A DNA stretch of 64,000 nt from Atherix ibis (taxonomy: Eukaryota; Arthropoda; Insecta; Diptera; Athericidae), in the NCBI GenBank assembly GCA_958298945.1, contig OY282605.1, positions 116,060,267 through 116,124,266 on the forward strand. Reading direction: 5' to 3'. A model generated the notes under the pieces. That model did no database searches and was not told where the DNA came from. It saw only the letters and a list, made by a program, of their open reading frames with translations. Made by a program: the position numbers and the translations under genes. Positions within the stretch are counted from its first letter, which is position 1, and every line of letters starts with the position of its first letter. Of this stretch, positions 33,834-44,526 are shown in pieces.

Positions 33834-34650
33834 TTTCGATTTTTTTGTGGTGTTATGTTGGTACTCATATCTCTCACTTATGCCGACAAGTTCGGCCATT
33901 TTGATTATTCAGTTAATTTTTGAAAGCTGCTTTGCTTGCACGTGTTTTGGCTCATCTTTGATTTTTCCCCATCCCAAAAATGGATCAAAGAATCTGTTTC
34001 GGGAACAAGAAAAAGTCACAGGGGGCCAGATCTGGGAAATACAGTTGCTGCGGTATTATAAGTGTGTTGTTTTTGGCCAAAAATTTGCGCACAAGCAACG
34101 ATGCGTGAGCAGGGACGTTATCATGGTACAAAAGCCAATTTTTGTTCTGCCACAAATCGGGGCGTTTCTGGGGGATTGTTTCACGCAACTTGCGTAAAAC
34201 TTCCAGGTAATATTCCTTATTGACCGTTGTACTCTATGGCATGAACTCATGATGCACCACGCTCCTGCAATCGAAGAAAACTGTAAGCAAACCCTTCATA
34301 TTTGACCAAACTTGACACGCTTTTTTCGGTCTTGCCTCGTGCGGCACCTTCCATTGGGATGATTGAGCTTTGGTTTCCACCTCATAACTATAAGCCCATG
34401 ATTCATCACCAATTATGACCCTCTGGAGCAAATTTGGATCATCGCGAACAGAGTCCAGCAGCTTCTTAGCAATGTTAATGCGATGCTGTTTTGGTCGAAA
34501 ATGGGAAAAAATCGAAGACGAGCCAAAACACGTACAAGCAAAGCAGCTGTCAAAAATTAACTGAACACAAGAAATGGCCGAACTCGTCGACATAAGTGAG
34601 GGACATGAGTACTAACATAACGCCAAAAAAAAAATCGAAAATCGAATATA
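33834..34650. mobile_element. mar-A fold-back derivative 2 (head-to-head)
   Basis: Plus-strand mar-A 5' region (TATATTCGATTTTCGATTTT to ATGGATCAAAGAATCTG, about 33990) is joined directly to the minus-strand catalytic half (GGGAACAAGAAAAAGTCAC). That half runs back to the same 5' region at 34500-34650. Arms are about 165 bp. The join is at the same place as in 14597-15480. Both outer TIRs are missing, with truncation at the same base (TATATTCG) on each side. The minus-strand part encodes YHDNVPAHAS, so the second Asp survives. A CCCCTT run (33811-33833) borders the left side. Confidence 0.8.
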
Positions 34651-34651
34651 C

Positions 34652-34709
34652 GTAATGAGACTGATTTTGTACAAATAATAAAATTGTTGTAAAAAATCAG
34701 TCTCATTAC
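34652..34709. repeat. Two facing mar-E-type TIRs
   Basis: GTAATGAGACTGATTTT (34652-34668) pairs exactly with AAAATCAGTCTCATTAC (34693-34709) across 24 bp. The sequence right of it (TTTTCTGTCG) resembles the mar-E end at about 22800. It is probably an extreme internal-deletion remnant abutting the mar-A fold-back. Confidence 0.55.
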
Positions 34710-34769
34710 TTTTCTGTCGTATTTTATATGGTATTCTCTGTAGCATTTCTTCACTATTATTATATTTTT

Positions 34770-35506
34770 TTTTATAGATAAACTACAAGAATTTTTATTC
34801 AAAGCAACTTCAAATAATAAATTTTCTTTTAAATAATTTGAAAATAGATCCTTTTGAAGATTCCAAATTATAAAAATTCTGAAGAAAATCTATTTCAAAT
34901 TCTTTTAAATAGAAAAAACCTATACATTTTAAAAAAAAATATATTTTCATACAAAAGTGTAGAGATGCAATTTTTGTATGCTTGTTTTTTCTTGGAAAAA
35001 GTACGTACTTAGAGTAATTTATGTAGGTCATAGTTGTAGTTTTGAGACTTTTATTTCATACCAAACAATTACCATGCATGTTGTTTCACACAATTTGTAC
35101 TTTTGTACAAGTACAAACGTTTCATTAATAGTAACAACTTCATAACATCTTGTTCATTAAAAGTTTTTAGTTTTCACAATTTTTGAAAAATTCCAATGTT
35201 TTCAATATTTGTTTCAACTTTTCTTTTCTATGGAACTTACAATTTCATCAATTACAAACGCATCCATATTCGTAGATCATCTAACAATCAATAAAGAGAA
35301 TCTTCAGGTAATGGGGCCATGGGCTATTAATGATTAGCAAACTCAAGTTAAAGTACCTGCCCGTACATTATAATTTTATTCTTATAATATTTGTGTTTAA
35401 AAAAAAGAGGGAAAAGTATAGTTGTTAGCATCGAAAATGTTCATAGAAAAATTAATATTGAAAGGTGTTAAAGGAGGACACTAAATAACAAATTTTTATT
35501 ACATAA

Positions 35507-35537
<31 letters not shown>

Positions 35538-36250
35538 TAAAAAAATTGAATAAAAAAAGGTTTTGGTATTTTTTTATATTGTTTAACAAGTTGAAAAAAT
35601 TATTTCCATACTTGAGAATTTAAATTTGATTTATTTCTGTTAGTAAGCTTTTCTCGAAATACTTTATTTGTGATACTTTGTTTTTTTTTCAAACCAAATT
35701 GACGTATAAAATACTCATGCAGCTTTAAATTGAAAATTTTATATAGGAAAAATATTATTTATGAGTTTTAATGAAGTAATTGATCATAGTTTTTGAGTAT
35801 AAAAATTTGTATATATTTGAAAATTACTCAAAACTTAAGGTGTAAAAACCTTTGCGAAGTTAAAATCAAAAGTTTTGACACACTATTATTTTCTGTGTGA
35901 GGGTGTCTGTCTTATTATAGATTTAATGTTGCATTTTATCTACTAACAGTTTTTGTTCAATTTTTTAGTTTTTATTCAAAATATTTGAATAGGAAAGATT
36001 TGCTTGAAAATAAATAATTAAGATTTATGTTATGTTAATGTTTTGAGATAATTGAAATTTTTTTTACATGGATAATTGATCATTATAATCGCATATCAAC
36101 TATAGAAACTAATTCTAAATAAATAATGAAGATTTCAACATATTCGTATTTTGTATTCTTTTTAATAATACTTTTAGAAATTTTTTTTAATGATAAAGGA
36201 AAAGTGAACACCTCGTAATTTAGAATTAGTTTATTCATTATTGTGAATAT
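34770..36250. other. AT-rich spacer with poly-A tract
   Basis: A long A-rich tract spans about 35513-35538. No genes were seen. Confidence 0.5.
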
Positions 36251-36254
36251 TGTA

Positions 36255-36561
36255 AAATAATGGATTATCCAAATTGTACTTTTGAAACTAAAATTAAATA
36301 TATTTCAAATTCAGATTTCGATAAAATTTTATTTTATTTTTCTATTTAGCAAAATTTTCAATAATTTATAAAATATAATTTTATTCAAAATAGTTTTCAT
36401 AAAATTTCTTTCTTAACTCAATCCTTTTGAGGTAATTTTTGATGAAAATTCATAGTCCCTATAAAATTTGTTCGAAAAAATCAACATTTTATAACTAATA
36501 ATATGATTCATATTATAAATTGGCAAACTTTCACTAAATAAACGCCATCTTGAGTGGTATA
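36255..36561 (-). mobile_element. mar-R copy i fragment
   Basis: The terminal GGATTATCCAAATTGTAC and the AATCCTTTTGAGGTAATTTT block identify a mar-R left end. The mar-A TIR follows at 36564. Confidence 0.45.
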
Positions 36562-36563
36562 TA

Positions 36564-37833
36564 CGAGGTCTGTTCAAAAAGTATCACGAATTTTGAATTT
36601 CCGCGGGTTACGTATATTCGATTTTCGATTTTTTGTGGCGTTATGTTGGTACTCATGTCTCTCACTTATGCCGACAAGTTTGGCCATTTTAAATATTCAG
36701 TTAATTTTTGACAGCTGCTTTGTTTGCACTTGTTTTGACTCGTCTTCGATTTTCGCCCATTCCAAAAAATAGATGAAAGAATCTGTATGAAATTTTGTGT
36801 GAAAAACAAATTCAATTGCGCGGACGTATTCTGAATGTTGACTGTGAAGCTACCTTGGACCGAAGCAACGTTTATCGGTGGTACAAAATGTTACCAGACG
36901 GCCGAGAAGATGTGAACGACGAAAAGCGTGCCGGACGCCCCAGCACGTCAACAACAGACGAAAACATTGATGAAGGGAAGTCAATCGTCGAATCACCGTT
37001 AGAGAAGTTGCTGAGAACCTAAACATATCAATTGGCTCGTAGCATTCGGTTTTTACCAATGATTTGGCGTGAGACGGGTCGCCGCGAAATTCGTACCAAA
37101 ATTGCTCAATTTCGACCAAAAACAGCATCGCATTAACATTGCTAAGGAGCTGTTGGACTCTGTCCGCAACGACCCAAATTTGCTCCAAAGAGTCATGGGT
37201 TTATGGTTATGACGTGGAAACCAAAGCTCAATCATCCCAATAGAAGCTGCCGCACGAGCCAAGACCGAAAAAAGCGCCAAGTTTGGTCGAATGTGAAGCT
37301 TTTGCTTACAGTTTTCTTCGATTGCAGGGGCGTGGTGCATCATGAGTTTTTGCAACAGGGTAGAACGGTCAATAAGGAATATTACCTGCAAGTTATGCGC
37401 AAGTTGCGCGAATCAATCCACCAGACACGCCAGGATTTGTGGAAGAACAAAAATGATAACACCACTGCTCACTCATCATTGCTTGTGCGCGAATTTTTGG
37501 CCAAAAACAACACACTTATTATGCCGCAGCCACCGTATTCTCCAGATCGGGCCCCATGTGACTTTTTCTTGTTCCCGAAACTGAAGAGCCCATGAAAGGA
37601 CGACGCTACGCTACGATTGAGGAGATAAAGACGGCATCGAAGGAAGAGCTGAACAAGATCACAAAAAATGATTTTTTGAAGTGCTTCGAGGATTGGGAAA
37701 AACGTTGGCACAAGTGTATAACATCTACACTTTGAAGGGGGATTACTTTGAAGGGGACAAAATAGATATTCATGAATAAAAAAATAATTTTTGAAAAAAC
37801 ACAAAATTCACGATACTTTTTGAACATACCTCG
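36564..37833 (+). mobile_element. mar-A copy, longest (1270 bp)
   Basis: The TIRs are CGAGGTCTGTTCAAAAAGTA and the inverted end TACTTTTTGAACATACCTCG, flanked by TA. This is the only mar-A here with the HTH-coding region. It is the reference for recognising the deletions and fold-backs at 4158, 14597, 33834 and 57945. Confidence 0.88.
36769..37779 (+). pseudogene. mar-A transposase (DD34D mariner), several lesions
   Basis: The start codon is ATA at 36769 where the fold-back copies have ATG. The HTH region reads LDRSNVYRWYKMLPDGREDV and NDEKRAGRPSTSTTDENID, then shifts frame. A 17-bp deletion between two CAT triplets at about 37196 removes the GDES block with the first catalytic Asp. The rest follows in another frame: LLTVFFDCRGVVHHEFL, a shortened WKNKND (five residues lost, second Asp kept), then RAPCDFFLFPKL (third Asp) and the terminal FEGDKIDIHE. 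It is inactive. Confidence 0.82.
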
Positions 37834-37839
37834 TATATT

Positions 37840-40160
37840 TGACAGTTATCAAATCACAGGGCTATATTTACGTAGCCCAAAACGGATAACCCCAAAATTC
37901 CATTTTCGAGAAAATTTTTACTTGTTATTAGCATTAATGGGTACATATTGTTAATACTCAAAGAGAACATTCAATATCTATACTCAATTTGATATTTGCT
38001 AATAATAGTAATAATAATAATAATAAACAATAGTGATTTTTTTGTTGATAAAATGACTGGAAATCGTGACATTTTGATTGTCTTAAGACTATATACGACA
38101 ATCGATTCATAAATACTTTCGAGCTATTAATATGTATATTAGTTATTATATTATTACTAGCATATTTACTTACCTTCATAGTTGATTAACCGTCATTTCT
38201 ATTATGATTTAGATGTTCGTTATTTTTGTCTCATCTCTATTGGCATACTGAAGGAAATGTCAAATTTTTACAATATTTTTATGGAAGCTCGGCAGATTAA
38301 AAGCTTTTCTTTTTTTTTTCTTCAAAGAGCATCAATTACAAATGTAAATAACATCATTTTTTTAAATAATTTCTATATCCTTATAAGAGTTAATTGTTTA
38401 TAAAAAAAAGTCTTTAATCTTTACGGAACTCACTTTAGATAATAAATCGACTTATCTAATAAATAAGCTCTTTAAAATTGACTAAGATTCTTAAGTGTGA
38501 AATGATACAAGAGATAAAAAAAAACCTACTATTTCTATATGGTGGAGAAAAAATCTTGAAAAATATAAGAAAATTTATCAAAAGAAAAGTTTTTCAATGA
38601 AATTACGATAATTTACGCTTAGATATTTCAAACAAGCATATGATTAACTAATTTCATGAGTATTTATGCTTAATATTAAATACGAGTACATGTCATAACC
38701 TTGAATACGAAACTAATTTTTACCTTCATGGAATTATTTTTAAGTAAGTATTAATAAAAGCAACAACAAAAACAAAAAAACACTTTGAAAAACGTATAAA
38801 TATGAACAAATTAGGTTGTGGAAATTTTCAATATTAAACGAAGTAATGCACGATTAGGATAAGATGAGAATTTTTTAATTTTTTCTACTATTTTTTGTTT
38901 GTTTGTAAGAAAAACTTTTTATTTAATATGTGCTTATTTGTGACATCATCAAAAATAAATACTATTTTTTTTACAATAAGAAAAATAAATTATTTTACAG
39001 TAAAAATATATATTTTTTTAAGTATTTACTATCATAAGTTTAATCTTGAATAATGAACTTATACCAAATACGATTGCCATATAAAATATTAATAGTGAAC
39101 TAAATTAATTAAGTGATATTTAAATATTTAAAAAAACTTATATTACAGTTATTGTTAGGAGGGGTGTTCAAACTTTAAATTGAAATAAAAGAACAACATT
39201 TTATTTCCTTATTGAAAACTGGTCGAAAACCCATCTTACACTATCTTTAAACATCCCGAATTAACTTCATTTATAAAAATTTTTTCTTCTGTAATTATGA
39301 AATTAATTTCTTCAACACCTACTCTAAAATATATTCATTGTCTATTACCCTATTTATCTCCGATCTTGAAAGGGATCCATTCACCCTTTTTCTTGATTTC
39401 TATACCCAGATTGGAAATTGTAGTTAAGAGATTGGGTGGATTGTACGTGTACACATATGGTTATAAAAAAAATAAAACAATTTGGCCAAGGAGTTCTGAA
39501 GGGTGGTTTTGAGCATAGGCAGGATGCACTTCCACTTTAGTCGTCAGTCACCTCCGTCCGTTTCACTTTTTTTTTATATTTTTTCCCCTCCCAATTTTAA
39601 TACCTTACCCCAATTGCTTTTCCACCTGGTATTCAATTTTTTTATTAATATGTAATTAATTTTTTTTCATGAAATTTAACTGATGCTACTTTTGTTCTTT
39701 TTCTCTCTTTTTCTTCCCTTAGAGCAGTTAACACCTTCGGTGTCATGAAATTTTTTTGTTTTTGTTTTGCCATGATTTTGTTTGTTATAGCGGGTATGAG
39801 GATATCACTTTGACAACCCTTGAACCCACCCCACAATCTTTGCAAAAGTTTACTAAAAGCATGCCACGACAAAGTTAGGGTGACTTTTTCTTACCTTCCC
39901 TCTCCTACCTAGAAAGTATTTTTATTTTTCCAAACTTTTATAATAACATAACAAAAGTCACACAACATTGGAAGCCATTCATAGTTATTCCGAGCACCCG
40001 GTTCTCGGCTGCATTCGGCTTTGCTTACGTAACAATTGACACATTGAGTTCTATTGGGTTACAGGTCATGTTTATATCTTCATCAATGAGTGAGCGCAGG
40101 CTCTTAACAGTCCTATGCTTACTGTAGAACCAAATTTACCACATCTTCGAAAAAATATAA
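37840..40160. other. Spacer with AAT microsatellite
   Basis: A degenerate (AAT)n tract spans about 38003-38030. The C-rich stretch 39500-39640 has no readable gene. Nothing else is supportable. Confidence 0.45.
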
Positions 40161-40163
40161 GTT

Positions 40164-40601
40164 GTCTTCCATTGGAAAAATTTTGCTACTCATAACTACT
40201 TGGGAACGCAAAATTTACTTACAGAAGTAAAATATAACCTCAAAATAGTCAACAACAATACTGAGTTTATTCAGCTTGTCAAAATCAAATGAAAGCGAAC
40301 TTAGGTCACTACCATCTTCCAGCTGTCAGTTACTAAATGTGTAATTATTAACATTCAGTTAATAAATGTGTAATTATTTTTTATATAAAAACATACTCCA
40401 GTAATATTTGATTCCATTTCTTTTTGTTTCAACATAACCAACGAACCTGCTAAGCCATCTATTTTCATTTTGGGAACTAAAATCCCCCCTACCGTAAATT
40501 GTATGCGTAACTACTTATACGATCTACTCATTTGTATTAGCAAGAGTAGCTGCGAGTAGCTAGAAGTACTTGTGAGTAGAAAAATTTTCCCAAAGGAAGA
40601 C
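40164..40601. mobile_element. MITE, copy 2 (diverged)
   Basis: The ends GTCTTCCATTGGAAAAATTT and GGAAGAC (inverted, from AAAATTTTCCCAAAGGAAGAC in parts) form TIRs of about 29 bp. The interior, reverse-complemented, shares CATACAATTTACGG and GATGGCTTAGCRGGTTCGTT with the MITE at 56435-56802. It has no coding sequence. Confidence 0.65.
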
Positions 40602-40604
40602 AGG

Positions 40605-41035
40605 AATAGACTGGGCCAGAAATGGAATATTTCTTTCCAAACATCCAAAAACAAGTCTACACATAATTATTACGAAATTTTTGGCAAGCAAATTAGTCAG
40701 AATACAAATTGAACTTACTGCATTTACTCGTCATTTTCGGGAACCCTCCTCGTTTGTTATACCATTTCTATAGTGTTCAACATACAATATTTCATATCAC
40801 AAACGAATGTCGCCTATTCCAGAATTTCTTTTTAAATAGGATACCTTCCATTGCAGGCCCAAACATTTCTTTTCCTAGCGATCTTTTTAATTTTCTAAAA
40901 AAAAAATTAATTTGCTCTACCAAATTTTACGACGTCTAATTGCTCCCTCCAATTTTAATGATCGAAATGATCGGATTCTTTAGTCCTAATTTTTTAATGA
41001 CTTTCCCCCATAATCTAGAATGTAATTTGGCAGTT
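40605..41035. other. Spacer
   Basis: No recognisable feature. Confidence 0.45.
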
Positions 41036-41039
41036 AAAC

Positions 41040-41470
41040 ACTCAATATTGCCTTGCAATATTATAATTGTTTCTGGTTTGTTGGCATAGTACAATGACTC
41101 CATTTACCCTCATGAAACGGTGTTACATCAAATGATCTTGGTGGCTAATTGGCTGATTCATTTCTCGAAATAATGGATTCACCAAACTTCACCTTCAATA
41201 AATTGATAGTTTCATTAGATTTGTGGTATGTGGCACTAAGTTTTGATATAAAGAAAATTGATGGATCATTCATCTGTAACGAATTCTATTGACAGTAATT
41301 GTAGCTCCTGCAACGATGCCATCAGACTATAAGCGATGCCAAGAAGTCAATTTTTGTAGATGAACTGGAAATTATTAAATTTGTTGTGGATTGTGTTCGA
41401 TATATGCATTTTGTTGGACCAAAAAATGCACGAATTTATCTCGCACAGATTTAATTTTTTTTTTTTAAGT
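41040..41470 (-). pseudogene. Old DD41D mariner-like remnant
   Basis: The order of blocks follows DD41D mariners on the minus strand: GGTGTTACATCAAATGATCT (normally encoding the third-Asp region), a decayed CHT block near 41225 and a GPI-like segment near 41330. It is too diverged to assign to mar-R or mar-H. Confidence 0.4.
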
Positions 41471-41599
41471 GGATCGATTGCTTATTTATCTATGATTACT
41501 TGGTTTAGTAAATTGATAAGAAATGTTTAAAAAATTCTTGATTATCAAAAATTGAGTGTTTTTATTAGAAAATCTGTGACTATAGTTCCCATAATTCTA

Positions 41600-42453
41600 T
41601 GAGGGTTGTATAATTAATACCTGGCCTAGACAGAAAAAAAAAACAATTTTAATGTGTAAAATTCTTATAATTTTTCGACATACAAAAATCAGACCATCTT
41701 AACATTTTTTTATCCCATCTCCATATACGACCTCATCGTTCGAACTTAATATTTATCAACCATTTTTTCATATTACCTCATTGATGGGGGAAAAATCAAG
41801 CGAATATGGTGGATGTAGAACCAAATCTTAGCTTACCTCCTGGAATTTTTGGTTCTACCTCAAATCAGGACGTTTTTATTCTTTCGCCATTAATCTTTTT
41901 GCACTTTTAAGGTAATCGACATGAATTATGCCGCATGGATCCCAAAATACTGTAACCATGAATTTTTTTGTCCGATAAGGTTGCCTTGGCCTTCTTTGGC
42001 ACCGGTACTCTATAGAAAACCCACTGTTTGGCTGTTCTTTGAGCTCGGGTGTTCTGTAATCAATCCTCGTCTTATCAATACTTATGAATTGGTACAAAAA
42101 GTAGTTGGAATTGTCCTTTAATATCACCAAACATTCTTTTTAAGTTAACACACGCGATCAAATGTAAACAATCGTGGCACCAAACTTGCGTAAAGCTTTC
42201 TCATATCGAAATGAGTTGTTCAAATGCGTTCGTTCAATTGCTATGAAATGCTCGAAATTAGATTTTTACAATTGTTGTAAGATCACAAAAGTTGTTTACT
42301 TTGAATGGCGGTCATTTGCAAACTAAATAAAGTAGCTGATTTAAAATTTAACAGGATTTTTATAAAAGATTGTATTTTCGAAAAATAGAGTTATTTTTAA
42401 TAGTAATAGCATCCTATCTTCCCGAGGATTAGGTATTAATCATACAACTCTCG
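41600..42453 (-). mobile_element. mar-G copy 1, old mariner
   Basis: The left TIR GAGGGTTGTATAATTAATAC matches the inverted right end (GTATTAATCATACAACTCTC) at 42432-42451, next to TA. The minus strand at 42130-41876 encodes SIDKTRIDYRTPELKEQ (first Asp region, VDETW-like) and KFMVTVFWDPCGIIHVDYL. The rest is frameshifted or deleted. It is related to mar-F and mar-D by these motifs. Confidence 0.7.
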
Positions 42454-42524
42454 TATCTAGTTAAGTAACTTAGAACTTTTCGAATATGTCTGCACTCTTT
42501 TCTTTATAGTCATTGAATTTTGTA

Positions 42525-43794
42525 CGAGGGTCATTCAACAAGTACTTAGCCTACAAAAGAAAAACGAAAATTTTGGAAAGTTGGCAATTTATTTTTCCAC
42601 ATAATCTCCTTCAAGCTCGATACACTTGACCCAGCGATGCTCTAACTTTTTTAACCCGTCCAAAAAATACATTTTCTCGAGGGAAGCAAAATAGGCCTCC
42701 GTGGCGCCGATGACCTCCTCATTCGACCCAAATCTATTCCGGGCGAGTGATTTTTTCAGGTTTGGAAACAAAAAGTAGTCACAGGGGGCCAAATCTGGAG
42801 AGTACGGTGGATGGGGCAGCAATTCGTAGCGCAATTCGACCAATTTGGCCAGCACTTTTTTGTGGAACAGCACTTTTTTCTTCGCAAAGCGGGCCGCTTT
42901 TTCTTCAATTCGACGTCAAATCGGCCCAATAAGTCAGCATAGTAGCGCCCCGTGATTGTTTTACCCTTCTCGAGGTAATCGATGTGGATCACACCTTGTG
43001 AATCCCAGAAAACGGTGGCCATCACCTTTCCGGCCGATCGAACAGTCTTCGCCTTCTTCGGAGCACGTTCGCCGGGTGAAGTCCCCTGTTTCGACTGTTC
43101 CTTGGTCTCTGGTGTGTACCAGTGAATCCATGTTTCGTCGACGGTCACGAAACGACGCCAGAACTCCGCTGGATTGCGCTGAAACAGCGCCAAATACGTC
43201 GCCGATGTGGTCTCACGGTTGCGCGCCGACAGCTTTCTCATGCGCACCCATCGCGCCGACAGCTTTCTTATGCCCAGTTCTTTGTGTAGAATATGATGCA
43301 CCGTTCCTACTGCGATGCCCACAGCCTCAGCTATCTCGTGAACCTTCAATCGACGGTCTGCCAATACGAGATCATGGACTTTTTTAACGTTTTCCTCCGT
43401 AGCAGCCGTTTTTGGGGCACCTGGGCGTGGCTCATCAAAAACCGACGTGCGGCCACGAACAAACTCGTTGAACCAATTCTTGACGGTCGGCATCGAAGGA
43501 GAAGAGTCACCATACACAGCATCCAAGCGATCTTTGATTTCGCTGCGCGTTTTCCCTTCCAAAAACAAGAATCTAATCAACGAACGATATTGTTCTTTTT
43601 CCATTTTTGTGCAACCGACCGACACGCTCGCTTTCAAAGGCTCTCAAAACAAAACTAATAAAGGGAATCGACTGAAACTTTGACAGTAGGCTACTAAAAG
43701 AATGTACTGGACGATGGTAAATTTCTTTTGTGACAGCAGTTCCATCGGGCGGTGATTTTTATTTTATTTATTTTACTTGTTGAATGACCCTTGT
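42525..43794 (-). mobile_element. mar-D copy 1
   Basis: The TIRs are CGAGGGTCATTCAACAAGTA and the inverted ACTTGTTGAATGACCCTTG, with TA on both sides. Length is 1270 bp. It is very similar to copy 2 at 53482-54803, so the family moved recently. The right-hand terminal base block is mutated (CTTG for CTCG). Confidence 0.92.
42589..43604 (-). pseudogene. mar-D transposase, second Asp deleted, linker duplicated
   Basis: The start is ATG at 43604 (MEKEQYRSLIRFLFLEGKTR); the upstream in-frame extension lacks an ATG. HTH2 reads LADRRLKVHEIAEAVGIAVG. The linker after ARWV is replaced by a second copy of MRKLSAR, a direct repeat of CGCGCCGACAGCTTTCT 30 bp apart on the plus strand (43222 and 43252). 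VTVDETWIHWYTP (first Asp) is intact. A base lost near 42895 shifts the frame. The HHDNAPAHT segment is replaced by a repeat of CAGCACTTTTTT (plus strand, 42850 and 42868), deleting the second Asp. SPDLAPCDYFLF (third Asp) and the native stop remain. Confidence 0.9.
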
Positions 43795-43799
43795 ATGAT

Positions 43800-44465
43800 T
43801 TAAAGTTTTTTGACAGGTTTATATTCTCTATATTTGACTGAATAGACTGTACTTAATGGTTAAAATTAAAAATATAATTTTTTTGTCTTTCTAAAGGCTT
43901 GAAAATTCGGGTGGATTTCCGACCTGCTGCTACTTTCAATGGCTGTGAGAACCTTACTATTCCTCTGGATTTTAAGATGCAAATATTTTCATATAGGATG
44001 TTGAATTTATTTATTTTAATTCTGAAATTTGTTTCTTTTCTAAATATCTATTTTATAGCAACATATTTAAAAAAAAATTAATAATTTTTAGAGAGAAGCG
44101 GCAAAAGGCTCATTTAAACATAGGAAATAAATTATGCAATTTTTACGGTTTAATTATCATAAGACCGTCTTAACAGAAGCTTTAAATATTTGTTGTAATT
44201 GTTTTTCCTATTTATTGTAGTAGAAAACTTTGGAAGTCACGGTACTCTAATTTTCCTATATTTGAAGAAAAGACCATTTGCTTTAAAAATTGAAAAAAAA
44301 AATAATTTAAAAATGTAATATTTATGTTTAGTAATAACTATAGTTCTATTTTGTAATATAATATGGATAATTTTCCAGAAAGTCATAATAAAAATGTATT
44401 TAATAATAAGTTCTCTGGTATAGCGTAATCGTGCAGGTTTGCCACTAGAACGTCGCCTTATTGAA
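43800..44465. other. AT-rich spacer
   Basis: Nothing is recognisable apart from short open frames. Confidence 0.5.
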
Positions 44466-44468
44466 GTT

Positions 44469-44504
44469 CGCCAAATGACCTTTAGTGTTCGAGGCGCTTA
44501 GAAC
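44469..44504 (+). repeat. SINE-like repeat fragment, copy 3
   Basis: CGCCAAATGACC and GAGGCGCTTAGAAC match the start of the bodies at 7706-7787 and 29750-29818. It is truncated just before the 9-bp array. Confidence 0.35.
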
Positions 44505-44526
44505 TTAAATTTTAGTAGTTATATTA

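Noticed and set aside
39490..39640. C-rich stretch considered as a promoter or 5' untranslated region
   Set aside because: No core promoter motif set, downstream gene or conserved element could be identified.
42956..43658. Plus-strand open frames opposite the mar-D transposase (also 53567-53966 and 54025-54627 opposite copy 2)
   Set aside because: They mirror the GC-richer antisense of the transposase gene. The same false frames appear in both copies and match no family.
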